From Cylicocyclus nassatus (Eukaryota; Nematoda; Chromadorea; Rhabditida; Strongylidae): 64,000 nt of DNA. Below are positions 12,231 through 25,281 of the stretch, piece by piece. The DNA lies in contig CATQJL010000135.1 of NCBI GenBank assembly GCA_958299035.1, positions 62,001 through 126,000 of the forward strand, written 5' to 3'. The position numbers and the translations under genes are program-made. Every line of letters begins with the position of its first letter. Within the stretch, counting starts at the first letter, position 1. The notes beneath the pieces were generated by a model, which worked only from the letters and a program-made list of their open reading frames with translations, was not told the DNA's origin and did not search any database.

Positions 12231-15220
12231 GAGTGTCAAGGCCTACGAAGGAGTGTCAAGGCTCACGAAGGAGTGTCAAGGCTCGCGAAGGAGAGTCAAG
12301 GCTCACGAAGGAGTGTCAAGGCTCACGAAGGAGTGTCAAGGCTCACGAAGGAGTGTCAAGGCTCACGAAGGAGTGTCAAGGCCTACGAAGGAGTGACAAG
12401 GCTCACGAAGGAGTGTCAAGGCTCACGAAGGAGTGTCAAGGCTCACGAAAGAGTGTCAAGGCCTACGAAGGAGAGTCAAGGCCTACGAAGGAGTGTCAAG
12501 GCTCACGAAGGAGTGTCAAGGCCTACGAAGGAGTGTCAAGGCTCACGAAGGAGTGTCAAGGCCTACGAAGGAGTGTCAAGGCCTACGAAGGAGTGTCAAG
12601 GCTTACGAAGGAGTGTCAAGGCTCACGAAGGAGTGTCAAGGCCTACGAAGGAGTGTCAAGGCTCACGAAGGAGTGTCAAGGCTCACGAAGGAGTGTCAAG
12701 GCTCACGAAGGAGTGTCAAGGCTCACGAAGGAGTGTCAAGGCTCACGAAGGAGTGTCAAGGCTCACGAAGGAGTGTCAAGGCTCACGAAGGAGTGTCAAG
12801 GCTCACGAAGGAGTGTCAAGGCTCACGAAGGAGTGTCAAGGCCTACGAAGGAGTGTCAAGGCCTACGAAGGAGTGTCAAGGCCTACGAAGGAGTGTCAAG
12901 GCTCACGAAGGAGTGTCAAGGCTCACGAAGGAGTGTCAAGGCCTACGAAGGAGAGTCAAGGCCTACGAAGGAGTGTCAAGGCTCACGAAGGAGTGTCAAG
13001 GCTCACGAAGGAGTGTCAAGGCCTACGAAGGAGTGTCAAGGCTCACGAAGGAGTGTCAAGGCCTACGAAGGAGTGTCAAGGCTTACGAAGGAGTGTCAAG
13101 GCTCACGAAGGAGTGTCAAGGCCTACGAAGGAGTGTCAAGGCTCACGAAGGAGTGTCAAGGCTCACGAAGGAGTGTCAAGGCTCACGAAGGAGTGTCAAG
13201 GCTCACGAAGGAGTGTCAAGGCTCACGAAGGAGTGTCAAGGCTCACGAAGGAGTGTCAAGGCTCACGAAGGAGTGTCAAGGCTCACGAAGTAGTGTCAAG
13301 GCTCACGAAGGAGTGTCAAGGCTCACGAAGGAGTGTCAAGGCTCACGAAGGAGTGTCAAGGCTCACGAAGGAGTGTCAAGGCCCACGAAGGAGTGTCAAG
13401 GCTCACGAAGGAGTGTCAAGGCCTACGAAGGAGTGTCAAGGCTCATGAAGGAGTGTCAAGGCCTACGAAGGAGTGTCAAGGCTCACGAAGGAGTGTCAAG
13501 GCTCACGAAGGAGAGTCAAGGCTCACGAAGGAGTGTCAAGGCTCACGAAGGAGTGTCAAGGCTCACGAAGGAGTGTCAAGGCTCACGAAGGAGTGTCAAG
13601 GCCTACGAAGGAGTGACAAGGCTCACGAAGGAGTGTCAAGGCTCACGAAGGAGTGTCAAGGCTCACGAAAGAGTGTCAAGGCCTACGAAGGAGAGTCAAG
13701 GCCTACGAAGGAGTGTCAAGGCTCACGAAGGAGTGTCAAGGCCTACGAAGGAGTGTCAAGGCTCACGAAGGAGTGTCAAGGCCTACGAAGGAGTGTCAAG
13801 GCCTACGAAGGAGTGTCAAGGCTCACGAAGGAGTGTCAAGGCTCACGAAGGAGTGTCAAGGCTCACGAAGGAGTGTCAAGGCTCACGAAGGAGTGTCAAG
13901 GCCTACGAAGGAGTGTCAAGGCTCAAAGAGTGTCAAGGCTCACGAAGGAGTGTCAAGGCTCACGAAGGAGTGTCAAGGCTCACGAAGGAGAGTCAAGGCT
14001 CACGAAGGAGTGTCAAGGCTCACGAAGGAGTGTCAAGGCTCACGAAGGAGTGTCAAGGCTCACGAAGGAGTGTCAAGGCCTACGAAGGAGTGACAAGGCT
14101 CACGAAGGAGTGTCAAGGCTCACGAAGGAGTGTCAAGGCTCACGAAAGAGTGTCAAGGCCTACGAAGGAGAGTCAAGGCCTACGAAGGAGTGTCAAGGCT
14201 CACGAAGGAGTGTCAAGGCCTACGAAGGAGTGTCAAGGCTCACGAAGGAGTGTCAAGGCCTACGAAGGAGTGTCAAGGCTCACGAAGGAGTGTCAAGGCT
14301 CACGAAGGAGTGTCAAGGCCTACGAAGGAGTGTCAAGGCTCAAAGAGTGTCAAGGCTCACGAAGGAGTGTCAAGGCCTACGAAGGAGTGTCAAGGCTCAA
14401 AGAGTGTCAAGGCTCACGAAGGAGTGTCAAGGCCTACGAAGGAGTGTCAAGGCTCACGAAGGAGTGTCAAGGCCTACGAAGGAGTGTCAAGGCCTACGAA
14501 GGAGTGTCAAGGCTCACGAAGGAGTGTCAAGGCTCACGAAGGAGTGTCAAGGCTCACGAAGGAGTGTCAAGGCTCACGAAGGAGTGTCAAGGCCTACGAA
14601 GGAGTGTCAAGGCTCAAAGAGTGTCAAGGCTCACGAAGGAGTGTCAAGGCTCACGAAGGAGTGTCAAGGCTCACGAAGGAGAGTCAAGGCTCACGAAGGA
14701 GTGTCAAGGCTCACGAAGGAGTGTCAAGGCTCACGAAGGAGTGTCAAGGCTCACGAAGGAGTGTCAAGGCCTACGAAGGAGTGTCAAGGCCTACGAAGGA
14801 GTGTCAAGGCCTACGAAGGAGTGTCAAGGCTCACGAAGGAGTGTCAAGGCTCACGAAGGAGTGTCAAGGCCTACGAAGGAGAGTCAAGGCTTACGAAGGA
14901 GTGTCAAGGCTCACGAAGGAGTGTCAAGGCTCACGAAGGAGTGTCAAGGCCTACGAAGGAGTGTCAAGGCTCACGAAGGAGTGTCAAGGCCTACGAAGGA
15001 GTGTCAAGGCTTACGAAGGAGTGTCAAGGCTCACGAAGGAGTGTCAAGGCCTACGAAGGAGTGTCAAGGCTCACGAAGGAGTGTCAAGGCTCACGAAGGA
15101 GTGTCAAGGCTCACGAAGGAGTGTCAAGGCCTACGAAGGAGTGTCAAGGCTCACGAAGGAGTGTCAAGGCTCACGAAGGAGTGTCAAGGCTCACGAAGGA
15201 GTGTCAAGGCTCACGAAGTA
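11692..15220 (+). repeat. 3.5-kb block, copy 2 (partner at 2,751-6,279)
   Basis: Offset 8,941 bp from copy 1. Differences seen by eye: CTCGCGAAGG near 12,282 where copy 1 has CTCACG (this creates an NruI site, TCGCGA), and a type B monomer near 15,112 where copy 1 has type A. Very few differences over 3.5 kb indicate a recent copying event or strong gene conversion. Confidence 0.88.
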
Positions 15221-16397
15221 GTGTCAAGGCTCACGAAGGAGTGTCAAGGCTCACGAAGGAGTGTCAAGGCTCACGAAGGAGTGTCAAGGCCCACGAAGGA
15301 GTGTCAAGGCTCACGAAGGAGTGTCAAGGCCTACGAAGGAGTGTCAAGGCTCACGAAGGAGTGTCAAGGCCTACGAAGGAGTGTCAAGGCTCATGAAGGA
15401 GTGTCAAGGCCTACGAAGGAGTGTCAAGGCTCACGAAGGAGTGTCAAGGCTCACGAAGGAGAGTCAAGGCTCACGAAGGAGTGTCAAGGCTCACGAAGTA
15501 GTGTCAAGGCTCACGAAGGAGTGTCAAGGCTCACGAAGGAGTGTCAAGGCTCACGAAGGAGTGTCAAGGCCCACGAAGGAGTGTCAAGGCTCACGAAGGA
15601 GTGTCAAGGCCCACGAAGGAGTGTCAAGGCTCACGAAGGAGTGTCAAGGCCTACGAAGGAGTGTCAAGGCTCATGAAGGAGTGTCAAGGCCTACGAAGGA
15701 GTGTCAAGGCTCACGAAGGAGTGTCAAGGCTCACGAAGGAGAGTCAAGGCTCACGAAGGAGTGTCAAGGCTCACGAAGGAGTGTCAAGGCTCACGAAGGA
15801 GTGTCAAGGCTCACGAAGGAGTGTCAAGGCCTACGAAGGAGTGACAAGGCTCACGAAGGAGTGTCAAGGCTCACGAAGGAGTGTCAAGGCTCACGAAAGA
15901 GTGTCAAGGCCTACGAAGGAGAGTCAAGGCCTACGAAGGAGTGTCAAGGCTCACGAAGGAGTGTCAAGGCCTACGAAGGAGTGTCAAGGCCTACGAAGGA
16001 GTGTCAAGGCCTACGAAGGAGTGTCAAGGCTCACGAAGGAGTGTCAAGGCTCACGAAGGAGTGTCAAGGCTCACGAAGGAGTGTCAAGGCTCACGAAGGA
16101 GTGTCAAGGCCTACGAAGGAGTGTCAAGGCTCAAAGAGTGTCAAGGCTCACGAAGGAGTGTCAAGGCTCACGAAGGAGTGTCAAGGCTCACGAAGGAGAG
16201 TCAAGGCTCACGAAGGAGTGTCAAGGCTCACGAAGGAGTGTCAAGGCTCACGAAGGAGTGTCAAGGCTCACGAAGGAGTGTCAAGGCTCACGAAGGAGTG
16301 TCAAGGCCTACGAAGGAGTGACAAGGCTCACGAAGGAGTGTCAAGGCTCACGAAGGAGTGTCAAGGCTCACGAAAGAGTGTCAAGGCCTACGAAGGA

Positions 16398-17142
16398 GAG
16401 TCAAGGCCTACGAAGGAGTGTCAAGGCTCACGAAGGAGTGTCAAGGCCTACGAAGGAGTGTCAAGGCTCACGAAGGAGTGTCAAGGCCTACGAAGGAGTG
16501 TCAAGGCTCACGAAGGAGTGTCAAGGCTCACGAAGGAGTGTCAAGGCCTACGAAGGAGTGTCAAGGCTCAAAGAGTGTCAAGGCTCACGAAGGAGTGTCA
16601 AGGCCTACGAAGGAGTGTCAAGGCTCAAAGAGTGTCAAGGCTCACGAAGGAGTGTCAAGGCTCACGAAGGAGTGTCAAGGCCTACGAAGGAGTGTCAAGG
16701 CCTACGAAGGAGTGTCAAGGCTCAAAGAGTGTCAAGGCTCACGAAGGAGTGTCAAGGCTCACGAAGGAGTGTCAAGGCCTACGAAGGAGTGTCAAGGCTC
16801 ACGAAGGAGTGTCAAGGCTCACGAAGGAGTGTCAAGGCTCACGAAGGAGTGTCAAGGCCTACGAAGGAGTGTCAAGGCTCAAAGAGTGTCAAGGCTCACG
16901 AAGGAGTGTCAAGGCTCACGAAGGAGTGTCAAGGCTCACGAAGGAGTGTCAAGGCCTACGAAGGAGTGTCAAGGCTCAAAGAGTGTCAAGGCTCACGAAG
17001 GAGTGTCAAGGCTCACGAAGGAGTGTCAAGGCTCACGAAGGAGAGTCAAGGCTCACGAAGGAGTGTCAAGGCTCACGAAGGAGTGTCAAGGCTCACGAAG
17101 GAGTGTCAAGGCTCACGAAGGAGTGTCAAGGCCTACGAAGGA
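16398..17142 (+). repeat. Further copy of the 805-bp HOR, 3' end altered
   Basis: It starts at a GAGTC type B monomer and carries five 17-bp monomers at the same internal distances as the 7157 copy (for example CTCAAAG at 16567 and 16975). Beyond about 17,100 it runs into a GTGAC monomer (17143) and the expected length is not kept. Confidence 0.8.
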
Positions 17143-19160
17143 GTGACAAGGCTCACGAAGGAGTGTCAAGGCTCACGAAGGAGTGTCAAGGCTCACGAAA
17201 GAGTGTCAAGGCCTACGAAGGAGAGTCAAGGCCTACGAAGGAGTGTCAAGGCTCACGAAGGAGTGTCAAGGCCTACGAAGGAGTGTCAAGGCTCACGAAG
17301 GAGTGTCAAGGCCTACGAAGGAGTGTCAAGGCCTACGAAGGAGTGTCAAGGCTAACGAAGGAGTGTCAAGGCTCACGAAGGAGTGTCAAGGCTCACGAAG
17401 GAGTGTCAAGGCTCACGAAGGAGTGTCAAGCCCTACGAAGGAGTGTCAAGGCTCAAAGAGTGTCAAGGCTCACGAAGGAGTGTCAAGGCTCACGAAGGAG
17501 TGTCAAGGCCTACGAAGGAGTGTCAAGGCTCACGAAGGAGTGTCAAGGCTCACGAAGAAGTGTCAAGGCTCACGAAAGAGTGTCATCACGAAGGAGTGTC
17601 AAGGCTCACGAAGGAGTGTCAAGGCCTACGAAGGAGTGTCAAGGCTCACGAAGGAGTGTCAAGGCTCACGAAGGAGTGTCAAGGCCTACGAAGGAGTGTC
17701 AAGGCCTACGAAGGAGTGTCAAGGCCTACGAAGGAGTGTCAAGGCTCACGAAGGAGTGTCAAGGCTCACGAAGGAGTGTCAAGGCCTACGAAGGAGAGTC
17801 AAGGCCTACGAAGGAGTGTCAAGGCTCACGAAGGAGTGTCAAGGCTCACGAAGGAGTGTCAAGGCCTACGAAGGAGTGTCAAGGCTCACGAAGGAGTGTC
17901 AAGGCCTACGAAGGAGTGTCAAGGTTCACGAAGGAGTGTCAAGGCTCACGAAGGAGTGTCAAGGCCTACGAAGGAGAGTCAAGGCCTACGAAGGAGTGTC
18001 AAGGCTCACGAAGGAGTGTCAAGGCTCACGAAGGAGTGTCAAGGCCTACGAAGGAGTGTCAAGGCTCACGAAGGAGTGTCAAGGCCTACGAAGGAGTGTC
18101 AAGGCTCACGAAGGAGTGTCAAGGCTCACGAAGGAGTGTCAAGGCTCACGAAGGAGTGTCAAGGCTCACGAAGGAGTGTCAAGGCTCACGAAGGAGTGTC
18201 AAGGCCTACGAAGGAGTGTCAAGGCTCAAAGAGTGTCAAGGCTCACGAAGGAGTGTCAAGGCTCACGAAGGAGTGTCAAGGCTCACGAAGGAGAGTCAAG
18301 GCTCACGAAGGAGTGTCAAGGCTCACGAAGGAGTGTCAAGGCTCACGAAGGAGTGTCAAGGCTCACGAAGGAGTGTCAAGGCCTACGAAGGAGTGACAAG
18401 GCTCACGAAGGAGTGTCAAGGCTCACGAAGGAGTGTCAAGGCTCACGAAAGAGTGTCAAGGCCTACGAAGGAGAGTCAAGGCCTACGAAGGAGTGTCAAG
18501 GCTCACGAAGGAGTGTCAAGGCCTACGAAGGAGTGTCAAGGCTCACGAAGGAGTGTCAAGGCCTACGAAGGAGTGTCAAGGCCTACGAAGGAGTGTCAAG
18601 GCTCACGAAGGAGTGTCAAGGCTCACGAAGGAGTGTCAAGGCTCACGAAGGAGTGTCAAGGCTCACGAAGGAGTGTCAAGGCCTACGAAGGAGTGTCAAG
18701 GCTCAAAGAGTGTCAAGGCTCACGAAGGAGTGTCAAGGCTCACGAAGGAGTGTCAAGGCCTACGAAGGAGTGTCAAGGCTCACGAAGGAGTGTCAAGGCT
18801 CACGAAGAAGTGTCAAGGCTCACGAAAGAGTGTCATCACGAAGGAGTGTCAAGGCTCACGAAGGAGTGTCAAGGCCTACGAAGGAGTGTCAAGGCTCACG
18901 AAGGAGTGTCAAGGCTCACGAAGGAGTGTCAAGGCCTACGAAGGAGTGTCAAGGCCTACGAAGGAGTGTCAAGGCCTACGAAGGAGTGTCAAGGCTCACG
19001 AAGGAGTGTCAAGGCTCACGAAGGAGTGTCAAGGCCTACGAAGGAGAGTCAAGGCCTACGAAGGAGTGTCAAGGCTCACGAAGGAGTGTCAAGGCTCACG
19101 AAGGAGTGTCAAGGCCTACGAAGGAGTGTCAAGGCTCACGATGGAGTGTCAAGGCCTACG
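17143..19160 (+). repeat. 1,250-bp HOR, two direct copies, the second incomplete
   Basis: Copy 1 is 17143-18392 and copy 2 starts at 18393. At offset 1,250 the following repeat: GTGAC (17143, 18393), the 16-bp monomer (17580, 18830) and a GAGTC monomer (17796, 19046). Agreement stops near 17,915/19,165. Copy 1 has private changes GCTAACG (17351) and CAAGCC (about 17429). The 16-bp monomer of domain II first appears here. Confidence 0.85.
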
Positions 19161-20902
19161 AAGGAGTGTCAAGGCTTACGAAGGAGTGTCAAGGCTCACG
19201 AAGGAGTGTCAAGGCTCACGAAGGAGTGTCAAGGCTCACGAAGGAGTGTCAAGGCTCACGAAGGAGTGTCAAGGCTCACGAAGGAGTGTCAAGGCTCACG
19301 AAGGAGTGTCAAGGCTCACGAAGGAGTGTCAAGGCTCACGAAGGAGTGTCAAGGCTCACGAAGGAGTGTCAAGGCTCACGAAGGAGTGTCAAGGCCCACG
19401 AAGGAGTGTCAAGGCTCACGAAGGAGTGTCAAGGCCTACGAAGGAGTGTCAAGGCTCATGAAGGAGTGTCAAGGCCTACGAAGGAGTGTCAAGGCTCACG
19501 AAGGAGTGTCAAGGCTCACGAAGGAGAGTCAAGGCTCACGAAGGAGTGTCAAGGCTCACGAAGGAGTTTCAAGGCTCACGAAGGAGTGTCAAGGCTCACG
19601 AAGGAGTGTCAAGGCCTACGAAAGAGTGACAAGGCTCACGAAGGAGTGTCAAGGTTCACGAAGGAGTGTCAAGGCTCACGAAAGAGTGTCAAGGCCTACG
19701 AAGGAGAGTCAAGGCCTACGAAGGAGTGTCAAGGCTCACGAAGGAGTGTCAAGGCTCACGAAGGAGTGTCAAGGCCTACGAAGGAGTGTCAAGGCTCAAA
19801 GAGTGTCAAGGCTCACGAAGGAGTGTCAAGGCTCACGAAGGAGTGTCAAGGCCTACGAAGGAGTGTCAAGGCTCACGAAGGAGTGTCAAGGCCTACGAAG
19901 GAGTGTCAAGGCTTACGAAGGAGTGTCAAGGCTCACGAAGGAGTGTCAAGGCCTACGAAGGAGTGTCAAGGCTCACGAAGGAGTGTCAAGGCTCACGAAG
20001 GAGTGTCAAGGCTCACGAAGGAGTGTCAAGGCTCACGAAGGAGTTTCAAGGCTCACGAAGGAGTGTCAAGGCTCACGAAGGAGTGTCAAGGCTCACGAAG
20101 GAGTGTCAAGGCCTACGAAGGAGAGTCAAGGCCTACGAAGGAGTGTCAAGGCTCACGAAGGAGTGTCAAGGCTCACGAAGGAGTGTCAAGGCCTACGAAG
20201 GAGTGTCAAGGCTCACGAAGGAGTGTCAAGGCCTACGAAGGAGTGTCAAGGCTTACGAAGGAGTGTCAAGGCTCACGAAGGAGTGTCAAGGCCTACGAAG
20301 GAGTGTCAAGGCTCACGAAGGAGTGTCAAGGCTCACGAAGGAGTGTCAAGGCCTACGAAGGAGAGTCAAGGCCTACGAAGGAGTGTCAAGGCTCACGAAG
20401 GAGTGTCAAGGCTCACGAAGGAGTGTCAAGGCCTACGAAGGAGTGTCAAGGCTCACGAAGGAGTGTCAAGGCCTACGAAGGAGTGTCAAGGCTTACGAAG
20501 GAGTGTCAAGGCTCACGAAGGAGTGTCAAGGCCTACGAAGGAGTGTCAAGGCTCACGAAGGAGTGTCAAGGCTCACGAAGGAGTGTCAAGGCTCACGAAG
20601 GAGTGTCAAGGCTCACGAAGGAGTGTCAAGGCTCACGAAGGAGTGTCAAGGCTCACGAAGGAGTGTCAAGGCTCACGAAGGAGTGTCAAGGCTCACGAAG
20701 GAGTGTCAAGGCTCACGAAGGAGTGTCAAGGCCTACGAAGGAGTGTCAAGGCTCATGAAGGAGTGTCAAGGCCTACGAAGGAGTGTCAAGGCTCACGAAG
20801 GAGTGTCAAGGCTCACGAAGGAGAGTCAAGGCTCACGAAGGAGTGTCAAGGCTCACGAAGGAGTGTCAAGGCTCACGAAGGAGTGTCAAGGCCTACGAAG
20901 GA

Positions 20903-22676
20903 GTGACAAGGCTCACGAAGGAGTGTCAAGGTTCAGGAAGGAGTGTCAAGGCTCACGAAAGAGTGTCAAGGCCTACGAAGGAGAGTCAAGGCCTACGAAG
21001 GAGTGTCAAGGCTCACGAAGGAGTGTCAAGGCCTACGAAGGAGTGTCAAGGCTCACGAAGGAGTGTCAAGGCCTACGAAGGAGTGTCAAGGCCTACGAAG
21101 GAGTGTCAAGGCTCACGAAGGAGTGTCAAGGCTCACGAAGGAGTGTCAAGGCTCACGAAGGAGTGTCAAGGCTCACGAAGGAGTGTCAAGGCCCACGAAG
21201 GAGTGTCAAGGCTCAAAGAGTGTCAAGGCTCACGAAGGAGTGTCAAGGCTCACGAAGGAGTGTCAAGGCCTACGAAGGAGTGTCAAGGCTCACGAAGGAG
21301 TGTCAAGGCTCACGAAGAAGTGTCAAGGCTCACGAAAGAGTGTCAAGGTTCACGAAGGAATGTCAAGGCTCACGAAGGAGTGTCAAGGCCTACGAAGGAG
21401 TGTCAAGGCTCACGAAGGAGTGTCAAGGCCTACGAAGGAGTGTCAAGGCCTACGAAGGAGTGTCAAGGCCTACGAAGGAGTGTCAAGGCCTACGAAGGAG
21501 TGTCAAGGCTCACGAAGGAGTGTCAAGGCTCACGAAGGAGTGTCAAGGCCTACGAAGGAGAGTCAAGGCCTACGAAGGAGTGTCAAGGCTCACGAAGGAG
21601 TGTCAAGGCTCACGAAGGAGTGTCAAGGCCTACGAAGGAGTGTCAAGGCTCACGAAGGAGTGTCAAGGCCTACGAAGGAGTGTCAAGGCTTACGAAGGAG
21701 TGTCAAGGCTCACGAAGGAGTGTCAAGGCCTACGAAGGAGTGTCAAGGCTCACGAAGGAGTGTCAAGGCTCACGAAGGAGTGTCAAGGCTCACGAAGGAG
21801 TGTCAAGGCTCACGAAGGAGTGTCAAGGCTCACGAAGGAGTGTCAAGGCTCACGAAGGAGTGTCAAGGCTCACGAAGGAGTGTCAAGGCTCACGAAGGAG
21901 TGTCAAGGCTCACGAAGGAGTGTCAAGGCTCACGAAGGAGTGTCAAGGCTCACGAAGGAGTGTCAAGGCTCACGAAGGAGTGTCAAGGCTCACGAAGGAG
22001 TGTCAAGGCCCACGAAGGAGTGTCAAGGCTCACGAAGGAGTGTCAAGGCCTACGAAGGAGTGTCAAGGCTCATGAAGGAGTGTCAAGGCCTACGAAGGAG
22101 TGTCAAGGCTCACGAAGGAGTGTCAAGGCTCACGAAGGAGAGTCAAGGCTCACGAAGGAGTGTCAAGGCTCACGAAGGAGTGTCAAGGCTCACGAAGGAG
22201 TGTCAAGGCTCACGAAGGAGTGTCAAGGCTCACGAAGGAGTGTCAAGGCCTACGAAGGAGTGACAAGGCTCACGAAGGAGTGTCAAGGCTCACGAAGGAG
22301 TGTCAAGGCTCACGAAAGAGTGTCAAGGCCTACGAAGGAGAGTCAAGGCCTACGAAGGAGTGTCAAGGCTCACGAAGGAGTGTCAAGGCCTACGAAGGAG
22401 TGTCAAGGCTCACGAAGGAGTGTCAAGGCCTACGAAGGAGTGTCAAGGCCTACGAAGGAGTGTCAAGGCTCACGAAGGAGTGTCAAGGCTCACGAAGGAG
22501 TGTCAAGGCTCACGAAGGAGTGTCAAGGCTCACGAAGGAGTGTCAAGGCCTACGAAGGAGTGTCAAGGCTCAAAGAGTGTCAAGGCTCACGAAGGAGTGT
22601 CAAGGCTCACGAAGGAGTGTCAAGGCTCACGAAGGAGAGTCAAGGCTCACGAAGGAGTGTCAAGGCTCACGAAGGA
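20903..22676 (+). repeat. 1.77-kb block, copy 1 (partner at 23,077-24,850)
   Basis: Matches 23077-24850 at offset 2,174 bp, with about 400 bp between copies. Markers: GTGAC (20903, 23077 and 22260, 24434), CCCAC (about 21190, 23364), the GGTTCACGAAGGAATG junction (about 21347, 23521), the run of about 13 type A monomers, and CATG (22071, 24245). Copy 1 alone has TTCAGGAAGG near 20933. Confidence 0.88.
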
Positions 22677-23076
22677 GTGTCAAGGCCTACGAAGGAGTGT
22701 CAAGGCTCACGAAGGAGTGTCAAGGCTCACGAAGGAGTGTCAAGGCTCACGAAGGAGTGTCAAGGCTCACGAAGGAGTGTCAAGGCTCACGAAGGAGTGT
22801 CAAGGCTCACGAAGGAGTGTCAAGGCTCACGAAGGAGTGTCAAGGCTCACGAAGGAGTGTCAAGGCTCACGAAGGAGTGTCAAGGCCTACGAAGGAGTGT
22901 CAAGGCTCATGAAGGAGTGTCAAGGCCTACGAAGGAGTGTCAAGGCTCACGAAGGAGTGTCAAGGCTCACGAAGGAGAGTCAAGGCTCACGAAGGAGTGT
23001 CAAGGCTCACGAAGGAGTGTCAAGGCTCACGAAGGAGTGTCAAGGCTCACGAAGGAGTGTCAAGGCCTACGAAGGA

Positions 23077-24850
23077 GTGACAAGGCTCACGAAGGAGTGT
23101 CAAGGTTCACGAAGGAGTGTCAAGGCTCACGAAAGAGTGTCAAGGCCTACGAAGGAGAGTCAAGGCCTACGAAGGAGTGTCAAGGCTCACGAAGGAGTGT
23201 CAAGGCCTACGAAGGAGTGTCAAGGCTCACGAAGGAGTGTCAAGGCCTACGAAGGAGTGTCAAGGCCTACGAAGGAGTGTCAAGGCTCACGAAGGAGTGT
23301 CAAGGCTCACGAAGGAGTGTCAAGGCTCACGAAGGAGTGTCAAGGCTCACGAAGGAGTGTCAAGGCCCACGAAGGAGTGTCAAGGCTCAAAGAGTGTCAA
23401 GGCTCACGAAGGAGTGTCAAGGCTCACGAAGGAGTGTCAAGGCCTACGAAGGAGTGTCAAGGCTCACGAAGGAGTGTCAAGGCTCACGAAGAAGTGTCAA
23501 GGCTCACGAAAGAGTGTCAAGGTTCACGAAGGAATGTCAAGGCTCACGAAGGAGTGTCAAGGCCTACGAAGGAGTGTCAAGGCTCACGAAGGAGTGTCAA
23601 GGCCTACGAAGGAGTGTCAAGGCCTACGAAGGAGTGTCAAGGCCTACGAAGGAGTGTCAAGGCCTACGAAGGAGTGTCAAGGCTCACGAAGGAGTGTCAA
23701 GGCTCACGAAGGAGTGTCAAGGCCTACGAAGGAGAGTCAAGGCCTACGAAGGAGTGTCAAGGCTCACGAAGGAGTGTCAAGGCTCACGAAGGAGTGTCAA
23801 GGCCTACGAAGGAGTGTCAAGGCTCACGAAGGAGTGTCAAGGCCTACGAAGGAGTGTCAAGGCTTACGAAGGAGTGTCAAGGCTCACGAAGGAGTGTCAA
23901 GGCCTACGAAGGAGTGTCAAGGCTCACGAAGGAGTGTCAAGGCTCACGAAGGAGTGTCAAGGCTCACGAAGGAGTGTCAAGGCTCACGAAGGAGTGTCAA
24001 GGCTCACGAAGGAGTGTCAAGGCTCACGAAGGAGTGTCAAGGCTCACGAAGGAGTGTCAAGGCTCACGAAGGAGTGTCAAGGCTCACGAAGGAGTGTCAA
24101 GGCTCACGAAGGAGTGTCAAGGCTCACGAAGGAGTGTCAAGGCTCACGAAGGAGTGTCAAGGCTCACGAAGGAGTGTCAAGGCCCACGAAGGAGTGTCAA
24201 GGCTCACGAAGGAGTGTCAAGGCCTACGAAGGAGTGTCAAGGCTCATGAAGGAGTGTCAAGGCCTACGAAGGAGTGTCAAGGCTCACGAAGGAGTGTCAA
24301 GGCTCACGAAGGAGAGTCAAGGCTCACGAAGGAGTGTCAAGGCTCACGAAGGAGTGTCAAGGCTCACGAAGGAGTGTCAAGGCTCACGAAGGAGTGTCAA
24401 GGCTCACGAAGGAGTGTCAAGGCCTACGAAGGAGTGACAAGGCTCACGAAGGAGTGTCAAGGCTCACGAAGGAGTGTCAAGGCTCACGAAAGAGTGTCAA
24501 GGCCTACGAAGGAGAGTCAAGGCCTACGAAGGAGTGTCAAGGCTCACGAAGGAGTGTCAAGGCCTACGAAGGAGTGTCAAGGCTCACGAAGGAGTGTCAA
24601 GGCCTACGAAGGAGTGTCAAGGCCTACGAAGGAGTGTCAAGGCTCACGAAGGAGTGTCAAGGCTCACGAAGGAGTGTCAAGGCTCACGAAGGAGTGTCAA
24701 GGCTCACGAAGGAGTGTCAAGGCCTACGAAGGAGTGTCAAGGCTCAAAGAGTGTCAAGGCTCACGAAGGAGTGTCAAGGCTCACGAAGGAGTGTCAAGGC
24801 TCACGAAGGAGAGTCAAGGCTCACGAAGGAGTGTCAAGGCTCACGAAGGA
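23077..24850 (+). repeat. 1.77-kb block, copy 2 (partner at 20,903-22,676)
   Basis: Second copy at offset 2,174 bp. The CATG to GTGAC distance at its 3' end is 189 bp, as in copy 1, against 169 bp in most other cassettes; this shared 20-bp insertion supports a common origin for the pair. Confidence 0.88.
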
Positions 24851-25250
24851 GTGTCAAGGCTCACGAAGGAGTGTCAAGGCTCACGAAGGAGTGTCAAGGC
24901 CTACGAAGGAGTGACAAGGCTCACGAAGGAGTGTCAAAGCTCACGAAGGAGTGTCAAGGCTCACGAAAGAGTGTCAAGGCCTACGAAGGAGAGTCAAGGC
25001 CTACGAAGGAGTGTCAAGGCTCACGAAGGAGTGTCAAGGCCTACGAAGGAGTGTCAAGGCTCACGAAGGAGTGTCAAGGCCTACGAAGTAGTGTCAAGGC
25101 CTACGAAGGAGTGTCAAGGCTCACGAAGGAGTGTCAAGGCTCACGAAGGAGTGTCAAGGCTCACGAAGGAGTGTCAAGGCTCACGAAGGAGTGTCAAGGC
25201 CTACGAAGGAGTGTCAAGGCTCACGAAGGAGTGTCAAGGCTCACGAAGAA

Positions 25251-25281
25251 GTGTCAAGGCAAAGAGTGTCATCACGAAGGA
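25251..25281 (+). repeat. Adjacent 15-bp and 16-bp deletion monomers
   Basis: The monomer GTGTCAAGGCAAAGA (25251-25265) lacks five bases (TCACG) relative to the GAAAGA monomer that elsewhere precedes GTGTCATCACGAAGGA (here 25266-25281). It is the only 15-bp monomer I found. It lies where domain II switches from its CATG/GTGAC-bearing left part to its marker-free right part. Confidence 0.9.

Larger units (their letters stand above)
1..17142 (+). repeat. Domain I: 17-bp-monomer-rich section of the array
   Basis: This section has the highest density of the 17-bp monomer GTGTCAAGGCTCAAAGA (first at 261-277) and is the only one with a 22-bp monomer (1415, 2951, 9652, 11892). It shares with domain III the 19-bp monomer TGCCAAGGCCTACGAAGGA (about 3134, 9835, 12075) and the CATG-GTGAC cassette. 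The edge at 17,142 is a convenience: it precedes the first 16-bp monomer that marks domain II. No genes are visible. Confidence 0.75.
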
